Part shown: one piece after another, positions 1-5,137 of the stretch
Layout of the letters: each line of letters starts with the position of its first letter
How positions within the stretch are numbered: the first letter of the stretch is position 1
Assembly (NCBI GenBank): GCA_030604795.1
Contig: JAUVVE010000076.1
Location: 1-5,137 of the forward strand
Direction: 5' to 3'
Origin: Dehalococcoidia bacterium
GTDB lineage: Bacteria > Chloroflexota > Dehalococcoidia > GIF9 > UBA5629
Length of the DNA: 5,137 nt
The notes under the pieces: generated by a model
Database searches by the model: none
The model's input: only the letters and a program-made list of their open reading frames with translations
Told to the model about the DNA's origin: nothing
Program-made: the position numbers and the translations under genes

Positions 1-2
1 GA

Positions 3-60
3 TTTGCCGAGGTTGAAGTAAGGCGTCAAGTATTAGGATGTCCAATTCTCGAAGTCAACT
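3..60 (+). CDS. Possible 3' tail of an upstream gene (partial)
   Basis: One frame is open from the left edge to a TGA at 58-60 and would encode a 19-residue C-terminal tail ending in GCPILEVN. The other two + frames close within the first 21 bases. If real, this gene overlaps the start of the membrane-protein gene at 38 by 23 bases, which would imply translational coupling and could explain why that gene has only a weak ribosome site of its own. Nineteen codons are too few to assign a family or to exclude chance. Confidence 0.25.
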
Positions 61-976
61 GAAAAACGGTTTTCGCGCGGGAGTCAAGAAGGGGTGGAGT
101 AGCTTTGTTTGGATGTGCAAGATCATTCTGCCCGTTTCTTTTGCGGTAACTCTTCTTCAGTGGACTGGCTGGCTGAATCAGCTAGATTTCCTGCTGAATC
201 CCTTAACGAGCTTGCTCAACTTGCCTCCCGAAGCAGCCTTGCCAATCATTACGGGAATGTTGACAAACCTCTATGTGGTTATCGCTATGATAACGGCCCT
301 TCCCTTCACTATCGAGCAGATGACGTTGATTGCCATATTCAACATGATTGCTCATGGCCTCATCATGGAAGGCATCATCCAGCACAAGTCCGGTATCAAC
401 ATTGCTAAGACAACTCTGATTCGTATTGCCGCCGCTATTTTGACTGTACTCGTTGTTTCCCGGTTTCTCGGCGATACCAGCCAGAGCGTGGCAGTACCGG
501 CTGCGCTTGTGGTTCAGGCTCCGTTTCTCGAGGTTTTAAGGGTCTGGGCTGTGGACACCCTAGGTTTGGTCCTAAAGATCCTTGGGATAATCATGGTCAT
601 CATGGTTCTGCTGGAGGTGGCGAAATCGCTGGGGTGGGTCGAACACCTCATCAGGTGGCTGAGACCTTTGATGAAGGTCCTGGGACTGTCGGAGCGCACG
701 GCGACGATGTGGGTACCTGCCGCCGTTTTTGGCCTGCTTTTTTCCGGAGCGGTTATTATTGAAGAGGCCAAAGCAAGTGCTTTGCTGAAGGGAGAACTGG
801 AGCGTCTTCATATCTCCATTGGCATCCAGCATGCTATGCTGGAGGATCCTTCCCTTTTCGCGGTTCTGGGGTTGAACGCATTCTGGCTCTGGGTGCCCCG
901 GTTTATTATGGCCATCATAGCGGTTCAGACGTATCGTGGCATTGAATACATCAGGAACAAGTTGCTTCACCGTTGA
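38..976 (+). CDS. Membrane protein with two Gate/nucleoside-recognition-type domains
   Basis: This 312-residue integral membrane protein has no cleavable signal; a basic N-terminus (about residues 5-19) precedes the first membrane segment. Hydrophobic stretches are visible at about 24-42, 66-88, 95-113, 127-142, 173-193, 223-241 and 277-297. The protein reads as two similar halves, about 15-145 and 165-300, each with a long hydrophobic segment followed by a G-x-hydrophobic turn (ITGMLTN at 71-77; FGLLFSGAVIIEE at 231-243). That is the style of the Gate fold (nucleoside recognition family), also seen in spore maturation proteins A/B, CNT nucleoside transporters and the FeoB membrane domain. 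Family knowledge suggests transport or gating of a small solute, but the substrate cannot be read from sequence and no GTPase domain is attached. The ATG at 38 has only a weak AAGG at 20-23. The gene ends 123 bases before hdrC. Confidence is high that the gene is real, moderate for the family, and low for any specific function. Confidence 0.8.
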   Translation: MSNSRSQLKNGFRAGVKKGWSSFVWMCKIILPVSFAVTLLQWTGWLNQLDFLLNPLTSLLNLPPEAALPIITGMLTNLYVVIAMITALPFTIEQMTLIAIFNMIAHGLIMEGIIQHKSGINIAKTTLIRIAAAILTVLVVSRFLGDTSQSVAVPAALVVQAPFLEVLRVWAVDTLGLVLKILGIIMVIMVLLEVAKSLGWVEHLIRWLRPLMKVLGLSERTATMWVPAAVFGLLFSGAVIIEEAKASALLKGELERLHISIGIQHAMLEDPSLFAVLGLNAFWLWVPRFIMAIIAVQTYRGIEYIRNKLLHR

Positions 977-995
977 TTCGTCTTTCATATGGGAT

Positions 996-1074
996 GGGTT
1001 TGGGCAAGGCTGAAGCTTCGCACTACATGTGACTGGAAAGGGGTTTGGGGGAGGGTGAAGCCTCGCACTCCATG
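996..1074 (+). repeat. Two imperfect 34-base direct repeats, 45-base period
   Basis: Copies lie at 996-1029 and 1041-1074 and match at 29 of 34 positions by direct alignment. Both begin GGGTTTGGG and share TGAAGC and TCGCACT blocks and a terminal CATG. The period is 45 bases, a multiple of three, so in the frame upstream of hdrC both copies encode related peptides (VWARLKLRTTC and VWGRVKPRTPC). They lie between the membrane-protein stop and the probable hdrC start and account for most of that gap. They could be a duplicated intergenic element, a pair of protein-binding sites, or part of a dispersed repeat family. No third convincing copy is visible in this window. Confidence 0.7.
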
Positions 1075-1099
1075 CTGGTCCGGAGAAAACCACGAGCTA

Positions 1100-1702
1100 A
1101 TGAGGCACTATGGGAGTTTGCCCCTCGGGCAGGTGTATGCTAACATTTGGTTTGCCGTGAAGAGCTTTGTGGACGAGGTTGCAGCCGTACCTGGCGGTGA
1201 GCATATACGCAATTGTATCCAGTGCGGGGTTTGCACCGGTACCTGTCCCGCTGCCAGCGAGATGGAGTATCCGCCACGAAAGATTATTGCTCTGATTCGT
1301 GCTGGAATGCGGCATGAAGTCCTGTCCAGCCCTTCTATGTGGCATTGCGTCTCCTGCTATTTGTGTACCGTGCGCTGCCCCAGGGATATCAAGCCGACTG
1401 AGATAGCTCATGCCCTGGAATGCCTGGCAATTCGACAGGGCTTTCGTGTCCAGGGGACACGTACCCCGGCGATGTACCGGAGCTTTGTCGACTCTGTGCA
1501 ACGGAACGGGCGGGTCCACGAATTTGGCATGATGCTCAAGTTCTATCTGACTACCAACCCCCTGGCTGCACTCAAGATAACAAAGGTGGGCCTACAATTG
1601 CTCTTACATAAGCGCATGCCGCTACTGCCCAAGAAGGTCAAAGGCAGAGAGGACCTGTCCAGAATCATACAGAGATTCAGAGCGGTCAGGAGCAGCGCAT
1701 GA
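1100..1702 (+). CDS. hdrC: Heterodisulfide reductase subunit C-like iron-sulfur protein
   Basis: This 200-residue soluble ferredoxin-like protein would wire HdrA to HdrB through two [4Fe-4S] clusters. Two complete CxxCxxCxxxCP motifs are seen, at C39/C42/C45/C49 and C83/C86/C89/C93, numbered from the ATG at 1100. The spacing between them and the flanking YPPRKIIALIRAG and MWHCVSCYLC segments are typical of HdrC. There is no membrane span, so it is not a QmoC- or DsrM-type fusion. The frame is open back to an ATG at 989, which would add 37 residues, but that extension is encoded by the direct repeats, is rich in W/R/T, has no ribosome site and does not resemble HdrC. The ATG at 1100 has GGAGA at 1082-1086, rather far upstream. 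An in-frame GTG at 1133 is another option. The last bases overlap hdrB by ATGA, indicating translational coupling. Family assignment is secure; the exact start is not. Confidence 0.9.
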   Translation: MRHYGSLPLGQVYANIWFAVKSFVDEVAAVPGGEHIRNCIQCGVCTGTCPAASEMEYPPRKIIALIRAGMRHEVLSSPSMWHCVSCYLCTVRCPRDIKPTEIAHALECLAIRQGFRVQGTRTPAMYRSFVDSVQRNGRVHEFGMMLKFYLTTNPLAALKITKVGLQLLLHKRMPLLPKKVKGREDLSRIIQRFRAVRSSA

Positions 1703-2598
1703 AAAGCTACTCATACTATCCAGGTTGCTCCAGCGAGGCTACTGCGACAGGTCTAGACCTCTCCGCCAAGGCGATAGCCAAGCCCTTGGACATGGAGCTA
1801 ATAGAACTGGAAGGCTGGACCTGCTGCGGCTCGACTCCCTACAGTTCGCTGGACAGGCTGGAGGCGGTTGTGCTGGCAGCCCGCAACTTGGCTCTGGCTG
1901 AGAAGACCGGGCTTGACCTGGTAACACCCTGCAGCTCTTGTTTCATAACCTTATACGGAGCGAATTTGCAGCTCAAAGAAAATCCCCAGTTGATGCGTCA
2001 GGTAGGTGAGGCGTTGGCTGTGGCCAATCTGGAGTATCGCGGGAATGTGCGGGTAAGGCATCTAACGGAAGCCCTGGTCATAGATGTTACCCCCGAGGAG
2101 ATCGCTTCCAAGATTCAGGATGGGCTTAACGGACTGAAAGTAGCCCCATATTATGGCTGCCAGCTGGTTCGCCCTGATTACGGTTTTGACGACCCCGAGT
2201 CTCCACAGTCTCTTGACTCATTGGTGACTAGCCTGGGAGGTGAGGCTGTCCCTTACCCGTTGAAGAACCGTTGCTGTGGAGGCTCCCTGATTATCTCTGA
2301 GGAAAGCCTGGCGCTGGGATTAATTCGTAAGTTGCTGGACAATGCAACGGAGAATGGAGCTCAGTGTATCACCACCCCCTGCCCGCTGTGCCAAATCAAT
2401 CTTGACGCTTACCAGAGCCGGGTGAACAGCAAGTTCAAAACCAGCTTCAACCTGCCGGTTTTGTTCGTCACGCAATTGATTGGCCTGGCCCTGGGGATTG
2501 ATGGCAAATCCCTGGGGCTGGATAAGAATATAGTGTCACCGGGCCCTGTGCTGGAGCACGTGTCAAGGGTAAAGCAGGAGGTGAAGAGTGGAGCCTAG
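1699..2598 (+). CDS. hdrB: Heterodisulfide reductase subunit B-like, two CCG domains
   Basis: This 299-residue protein is the catalytic subunit type of Hdr complexes. It has two CCG domains, and each retains all five cysteines of the C-Xn-CC-Xn-CxxC pattern: C10, C42, C43, C78, C81 in the first and C154, C192, C193, C228, C231 in the second. In the methanogen HdrB structure these ligands hold two noncubane [4Fe-4S] clusters that cleave the CoM-S-S-CoB disulfide. By inference this protein reduces a disulfide or related thiol substrate, but its identity is unknown, because bacteria with Hdr complexes generally lack the CoM/CoB system. Length and the N-terminal SYYPGC motif match the stand-alone HdrB family, not a fused HdrD. 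The start is supported by AGGAG at 1688-1692, six bases ahead of the ATG, and by the 4-base overlap with hdrC. Its 3' end overlaps hdrA by 11 bases. Confidence 0.94.
   Translation: MKSYSYYPGCSSEATATGLDLSAKAIAKPLDMELIELEGWTCCGSTPYSSLDRLEAVVLAARNLALAEKTGLDLVTPCSSCFITLYGANLQLKENPQLMRQVGEALAVANLEYRGNVRVRHLTEALVIDVTPEEIASKIQDGLNGLKVAPYYGCQLVRPDYGFDDPESPQSLDSLVTSLGGEAVPYPLKNRCCGGSLIISEESLALGLIRKLLDNATENGAQCITTPCPLCQINLDAYQSRVNSKFKTSFNLPVLFVTQLIGLALGIDGKSLGLDKNIVSPGPVLEHVSRVKQEVKSGA
2576..2583 (+). promoter_or_regulatory. Ribosome binding site fixing the hdrA GTG start
   Basis: AGGAGGTG is a near-perfect Shine-Dalgarno sequence inside the end of hdrB. Its GGAGG core ends six bases before the GTG at 2588. 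It decides the non-ATG start of hdrA, which puts the conserved IGVYVCHCG N-terminus of the family at residues 5-13. Confidence 0.85.
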
Positions 2599-4567
2599 GA
2601 TTGGGGTATACGTGTGTCATTGCGGCAGCAACATCGCCGGCACGGTTGATACCGCGGAGGTTACTCGATTCGCTCAGGGTCTTGATGGGGTGGTGGTGGC
2701 CCGTGACTACAAGTTCATGTGCTCTGACCCGGGACAGGAGCTTATCAAGAACGACATTAGAGACTTGGATCTTAATCGTGTGGTTGTTGCCTCTTGCTCA
2801 CCGACAATGCATGAGCCCACCTTTCGCCGCGCTTGCCAGGAAGCGGGGATGAATCCTTATCTATTTGAGATGGCAAATATCCGTGAGCACGTTTCATGGG
2901 TAACGGAAGACCGCGAGCAAGCAACTGAGAAGGCCAAGTCTCTGGTGGGCGCCGCCGCAGCGCGTGTCTATTATCATCAGCCCCTGGAGACCAGAGAGGT
3001 TGCGGTTAACCCCAATACTCTGGTGGTGGGTGGGGGCATCGCCGGCATTCAGGCAGCGCTGAAGGTCGCTGATTCCGGGCAAAAGGTCTACCTGGTGGAG
3101 AAAGACCCCAGTATCGGCGGGCATATGGCACAATTGGACAAGACATTCCCCACCCTGGATTGCTCGGCCTGCATTCTCACGCCAAAGATGACGCTGGTGG
3201 GCTCTCATCCCTATATTGAGCTTATGACCTATAGCGAGGTGGTTGAGGTGGCGGGCTTCGTGGGGAATTTCAAGGCGAAGATTCGAAAGAAAGCCCGTTA
3301 TGTGGATGAAGACAAATGCACCGGCTGCGGTGTGTGTCAGACCAAATGTCCCTGGAAGGCAGATAGCGAATTTGAACTCGGCCTGAGCCAGCGAAAAGCC
3401 ATCTACACCCCCTTCGCTCAGGCGGTGCCGAACACGCCTGTCATTGATAAGGAACACTGTGCTTATTTCCTTAAAGGTACCTGCCGTGCTTGCGAGAAAT
3501 TCTGTGAGGCGGGGGCTATCGATTTTGAGCAGGCTGACCAGTTTGTTGAGATAGAGATAGGAAACATCATTGTTACCACCGGTTACGCTTCCTTTGATCC
3601 CACCCCTATCGCGCAGTATGGCTACGGCCGTCTTGATAACGTTATTAGCGGGCTTGAGTTCGAGAGGATATGCAATTCTGCGGGACCTACTGAGGGCGAG
3701 ATATTCCTTAAAGATGGCTCACACCCGGAGAGCGTGGCCATCATACACTGCGTAGGCAGTAGAGATGAGAAGTACCACGAGTATTGCTCGCGGGTTTGCT
3801 GCATGTATTCCATGAAGTTCGCCCATCTGATAAAGGAGCACACTGACGCCCAGGTCTATGAACTGTATATTGACGTCAGGAGCTTCGGGAAAGGATATGA
3901 GGAATTCTATAACCGGGTGCTGAGCGAAGGGACGGTTTTCATTCGAGGTCGCCCGGCTGAGGTAACCGATGTAGCCGAGACGCCTGAGGAGAAGGGGAAG
4001 CTTATTGTCCAGTTTGAGGATACGCTAGCCGGCCTGCAACGTCGTCTGCCGGTGGATATGGTGGTTCTAAGCTGCGCTCTGGAGCCACAACCTGATACTG
4101 ATGTCGTCGCCCGCCTGTTCAACATAAGCCGCAGTGCCGATGGCTTCTTCCTGGAGAGGCATCCCAAGCTAGACCCCGTAGCTACTATGAGTGATGGTAT
4201 CTTCGTGGCCGGTTGCTGCCAGGGCCCCAAGGATATTCCTGATACGGTAGCTCAAGCTTCGGCAGCTGCCGCCGAGGTTCTAGCCGTCATTAGCAAGGGC
4301 ACGATTGAGATTGAGGCGGCTACGGCAGTTGTCGATGAGAGAATCTGCTCTGGTTGCCAGTTCTGCAAGATGGTTTGCCCGGCCAGCGCCATATCGTTTG
4401 ATGAGGAAAAGGTGGTGTGTCGGGTTAACGAAGCTCTGTGTAAAGGCTGTGGCGCCTGTGTCGGCGTTTGCCCCAGCGACGCTATTAGCCTAAGTCATTT
4501 CACCAATGAGCAAATCGTGGCCCAGATGGAGGGCATGCTGGCAGAGCCTGTCGGAAAACCGACCTGA
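2588..4567 (+). CDS. hdrA: Heterodisulfide reductase subunit A-like FAD/iron-sulfur protein
   Basis: This 659-residue flavoprotein is the electron-bifurcating hub type of soluble Hdr complexes. Seen in order: an N-terminal HdrA domain (about 1-135) with C10-H-C12, C45 and C70; a Rossmann FAD motif GGGIAG at 148-153 with E171 ending the second strand; the family signature CSACILTPKM at 192-201; an inserted ferredoxin domain with C244/C247/C250/C254-P and C291/C299/C302/C306; the HCVGSRDE...YCSRVCC block at 387-405; the AGCCQGPKDIPD flavin-domain motif at 541-552; and a C-terminal 2x[4Fe-4S] domain with C587/C590/C593/C597-P and C618/C621/C624/C628-P. Known HdrA proteins bind one FAD and several [4Fe-4S] clusters, with the C-terminal domain serving ferredoxin. 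No motif looks missing, and length is normal for an unduplicated HdrA with no fused MvhD or FdhB domain. It is cytoplasmic and translationally coupled to hdrB. Bifurcation is inferred from domain completeness, not shown. Confidence 0.95.
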   Translation: MEPRIGVYVCHCGSNIAGTVDTAEVTRFAQGLDGVVVARDYKFMCSDPGQELIKNDIRDLDLNRVVVASCSPTMHEPTFRRACQEAGMNPYLFEMANIREHVSWVTEDREQATEKAKSLVGAAAARVYYHQPLETREVAVNPNTLVVGGGIAGIQAALKVADSGQKVYLVEKDPSIGGHMAQLDKTFPTLDCSACILTPKMTLVGSHPYIELMTYSEVVEVAGFVGNFKAKIRKKARYVDEDKCTGCGVCQTKCPWKADSEFELGLSQRKAIYTPFAQAVPNTPVIDKEHCAYFLKGTCRACEKFCEAGAIDFEQADQFVEIEIGNIIVTTGYASFDPTPIAQYGYGRLDNVISGLEFERICNSAGPTEGEIFLKDGSHPESVAIIHCVGSRDEKYHEYCSRVCCMYSMKFAHLIKEHTDAQVYELYIDVRSFGKGYEEFYNRVLSEGTVFIRGRPAEVTDVAETPEEKGKLIVQFEDTLAGLQRRLPVDMVVLSCALEPQPDTDVVARLFNISRSADGFFLERHPKLDPVATMSDGIFVAGCCQGPKDIPDTVAQASAAAAEVLAVISKGTIEIEAATAVVDERICSGCQFCKMVCPASAISFDEEKVVCRVNEALCKGCGACVGVCPSDAISLSHFTNEQIVAQMEGMLAEPVGKPT

Positions 4568-4569
4568 CC

Positions 4570-4619
4570 AAAGAGGGCACCAGCAACCGCAGTAGACTAG
4601 CGATTCCAGTGCCCTTGTT
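4570..4619 (+). terminator. Probable rho-independent terminator after hdrA
   Basis: AGGGCAC at 4574-4580 pairs perfectly with GTGCCCT at 4609-4615, with a G-T pair and two A-T pairs extending the stem base around one mismatch. A T-rich TTGTTT run follows immediately (4615-4620). The 28-base loop is long, but it can fold a small inner hairpin (CGC at 4588-4590 with GCG at 4600-4602). It starts three bases after the hdrA stop and would close the hdrCBA transcript. The T-tract is short, so termination may be incomplete. Confidence 0.5.
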
Positions 4620-4620
4620 T

Positions 4621-4736
4621 CATCCCCTTGACTCCTCCTAACCCAGTCTAGATTGCCCGTAGGCCTGTTTAGTATGCGGATTTAGACCACATCGCAAGTA
4701 TATGACTTGTTCATTCCAATGTCAATAACCTTACAT
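4621..4736. other. Intergenic stretch with no recognisable gene
   Basis: Apart from the terminator before it and the promoter after it, this part of the 303-base gap contains no open frame of useful length on either strand, no tRNA-like cloverleaf and no convincing repeat. TTGTTC at 4707-4712 with TTACAT at 4731-4736 (18-base spacer) is a possible weaker second promoter, much less convincing than the one just downstream. Confidence 0.5.
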
Positions 4737-4765
4737 TTGTCCTTGTCCGATTATTGTGATACAAT
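4737..4765 (+). promoter_or_regulatory. Sigma-70-type extended -10 promoter for the MarR gene
   Basis: TTGTCC at 4737-4742 (four of six to the -35 consensus) is separated by exactly 17 bases from TACAAT at 4760-4765 (five of six to the -10 consensus). TGA at 4757-4759 supplies the TGn of an extended -10. Transcription would begin near 4772, giving a leader of about 100 bases before the ATG at 4871. The TTGTCC hexamer is tandemly repeated at 4743-4748; only the first copy has correct spacing. Confidence 0.55.
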
Positions 4766-4788
4766 TGTGTTTACGGTTGTTGGACAAG
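4753..4788. promoter_or_regulatory. Twin TTGT-N3-ACAA operator-like boxes
   Basis: Two dyads share the core TTGT-N3-ACAA: box 1 at 4754-4764, extending to ATTGT-GAT-ACAAT at 4753-4765, and box 2 at 4777-4787. They are offset by 23 bases. Box 1 covers the -10 hexamer and box 2 lies just past the predicted transcription start, the usual position for repression. MarR-family regulators commonly bind AT-rich dyads of TTG...CAA type over their own promoters, so autoregulation by the adjacent gene is the simplest inference. Confidence 0.45.
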
Positions 4789-4839
4789 ACCTACAGTATG
4801 TCCGGGTAGTTGATAGAGATAGGACCCTGCCGTCTTGTC
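4783..4839 (+). promoter_or_regulatory. Leader hairpin upstream of the MarR gene
   Basis: GACAAGAC at 4783-4790 is the perfect reverse complement of GTCTTGTC at 4832-4839. Nested inside, CAG at 4794-4796 pairs with CTG at 4827-4829 and GTCC at 4800-4803 with GGAC at 4822-4825, giving one stem with small internal loops and an 18-base apical loop. It would form at the 5' end of the predicted mRNA. No T-run follows, so it does not look like a terminator. It might stabilise the mRNA or reflect DNA-level operator symmetry; the ribosome site lies outside it. Confidence 0.4.
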
Positions 4840-4860
4840 GGCGCTAGTGAATTCTGAATA

Positions 4861-4867
4861 GGAGGAG
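4861..4867 (+). promoter_or_regulatory. Strong ribosome binding site for the MarR gene
   Basis: GGAGGAG ends three bases before the ATG at 4871, and its GGAGG core is five bases away. It supports this start for a gene that is cut by the window edge. Confidence 0.75.
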
Positions 4868-4870
4868 ACT

Positions 4871-5137
4871 ATGCAAGATCTTTCAAAGGTAGACGAGGAC
4901 TATACCCTATGGGTATTGCTGCACCAGGCCAAGGATACAATATTCGCGGCCAGAGAAGTGGAGCTGCGGCAGTACGGCACTTCACCCATGCATGCCGCGG
5001 TTCTGTTCATTATGCAGGCTATTGGCAGTGAGGCAACGCCGACCAAGATAGCGCAGTGGCTGTTGCGAAGCCCCAACACAGTCTCCGACCTTCTGGATAG
5101 AATGGAACGGGCAGGGCTTGTTAGGAAGACCAGGGAC
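4871..5137 (+). CDS. MarR-family transcriptional regulator (N-terminal part)
   Basis: The first 89 codons are present; the frame is open to the window edge and the gene continues beyond it. The N-terminal helix region (about residues 8-36) is followed by the winged helix-turn-helix: TPTKIAQWLLRSPNTVSDLL at about 54-73 holds helix, turn and recognition helix, then DRMERAGLVRKTRD (74-87 region) leads into the wing, matching the family's usual ...LEkkGLV.R..d pattern just before DxR-R. MarR proteins are dimeric cytoplasmic repressors or activators, often released by small phenolic or oxidative ligands. The ligand here cannot be inferred because the C-terminal dimerisation helices are missing. 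The gene has its own promoter and a dyad-rich control region, so autoregulation is likely. Targets are unknown; hdrCBA is co-oriented upstream but is separated by a terminator and shows no matching operator. Confidence 0.88.
   Translation, partial: MQDLSKVDEDYTLWVLLHQAKDTIFAAREVELRQYGTSPMHAAVLFIMQAIGSEATPTKIAQWLLRSPNTVSDLLDRMERAGLVRKTRD

Noticed and set aside
1012..1019. GAAGCTTC palindrome as an operator
   Set aside because: An eight-base palindrome in the first repeat copy that is broken in the second copy (T to C), so the symmetry is not maintained.
1000..1028. TTGGGC-17-CTACAT as a promoter for hdrCBA
   Set aside because: Both hexamers are poor matches and fall inside the repeat; not distinguishable from chance, so no promoter is called ahead of hdrC.
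996..1074. CRISPR array
   Set aside because: There are only two imperfect units with an 11-base separation, no uniform spacers and no cas genes.
572..1093. 173-codon reverse-strand open frame across the membrane-protein gene end and the repeat region
   Set aside because: It is antisense to a convincing membrane protein, has no ribosome site or recognisable domain, and its openness is explained by the composition of the real gene and the repeats.
2894..3457. 187-codon reverse-strand open frame inside hdrA
   Set aside because: It lies wholly antisense to the conserved FAD and ferredoxin motifs of hdrA; a composition shadow.
4597..4623. Reverse-strand ATG preceded by AGGAGGAG, 8-codon frame
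   Set aside because: The ribosome-site match is good, but the frame stops after eight codons within the hdrA terminator hairpin and no promoter is visible; most likely chance.
4702..4728. 8-codon + strand frame (starts ATGACTTG) as a leader peptide
   Set aside because: It has no ribosome site and lies upstream of the predicted promoter.

Overview
The window looks bacterial and anaerobic. All genes lie on the + strand with Shine-Dalgarno-type starts, base composition is moderate by eye, and the central operon encodes a soluble heterodisulfide reductase (Hdr) type electron-transfer complex of the kind found in anaerobes. An uncultured anaerobe such as a Dehalococcoidia-type Chloroflexota or a sulfate-reducer-like bacterium would fit, but the sequence alone does not settle the lineage and this is a low-confidence guess.

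Layout. Positions 1-60 may hold the last codons of an upstream gene. Positions 38-976 encode a polytopic membrane protein with two Gate/nucleoside-recognition-type halves. A 123-base gap follows (977-1099), dominated by two imperfect copies of a 34-base unit at 45-base period. Positions 1100-4567 are a tight hdrC-hdrB-hdrA operon: hdrC and hdrB overlap by 4 bases, hdrB and hdrA by 11. HdrC carries two [4Fe-4S] motifs. HdrB carries two complete five-cysteine CCG motifs for noncubane clusters. HdrA is full length, with an FAD fold, an inserted ferredoxin domain and a C-terminal 2x[4Fe-4S] domain. A hairpin with a short T-rich tail follows hdrA. The 303-base gap 4568-4870 also contains a good extended -10 promoter, two TTGT-N3-ACAA boxes and a leader hairpin, all placed to control the next gene. 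Positions 4871-5137 are the first 89 codons of a MarR-family regulator that runs off the window.

How the genes work together. HdrA would receive electrons at its FAD, send one branch to ferredoxin through its own clusters and the other through HdrC to the HdrB active site, where a disulfide or similar substrate would be reduced (or the reverse). No MvhD/FrhD, hydrogenase, formate dehydrogenase or FloxCD-like gene is present, and the apparent terminator after hdrA argues against a co-transcribed downstream partner, so the electron donor and the HdrB substrate are unknown. The membrane protein has no demonstrable link to the Hdr genes beyond position and strand. The MarR gene appears to be its own, probably autoregulated, transcription unit.

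I did not find a clearly undescribed system. The most distinctive items are the in-frame repeat ahead of hdrC and the dense symmetrical control region ahead of the MarR gene.
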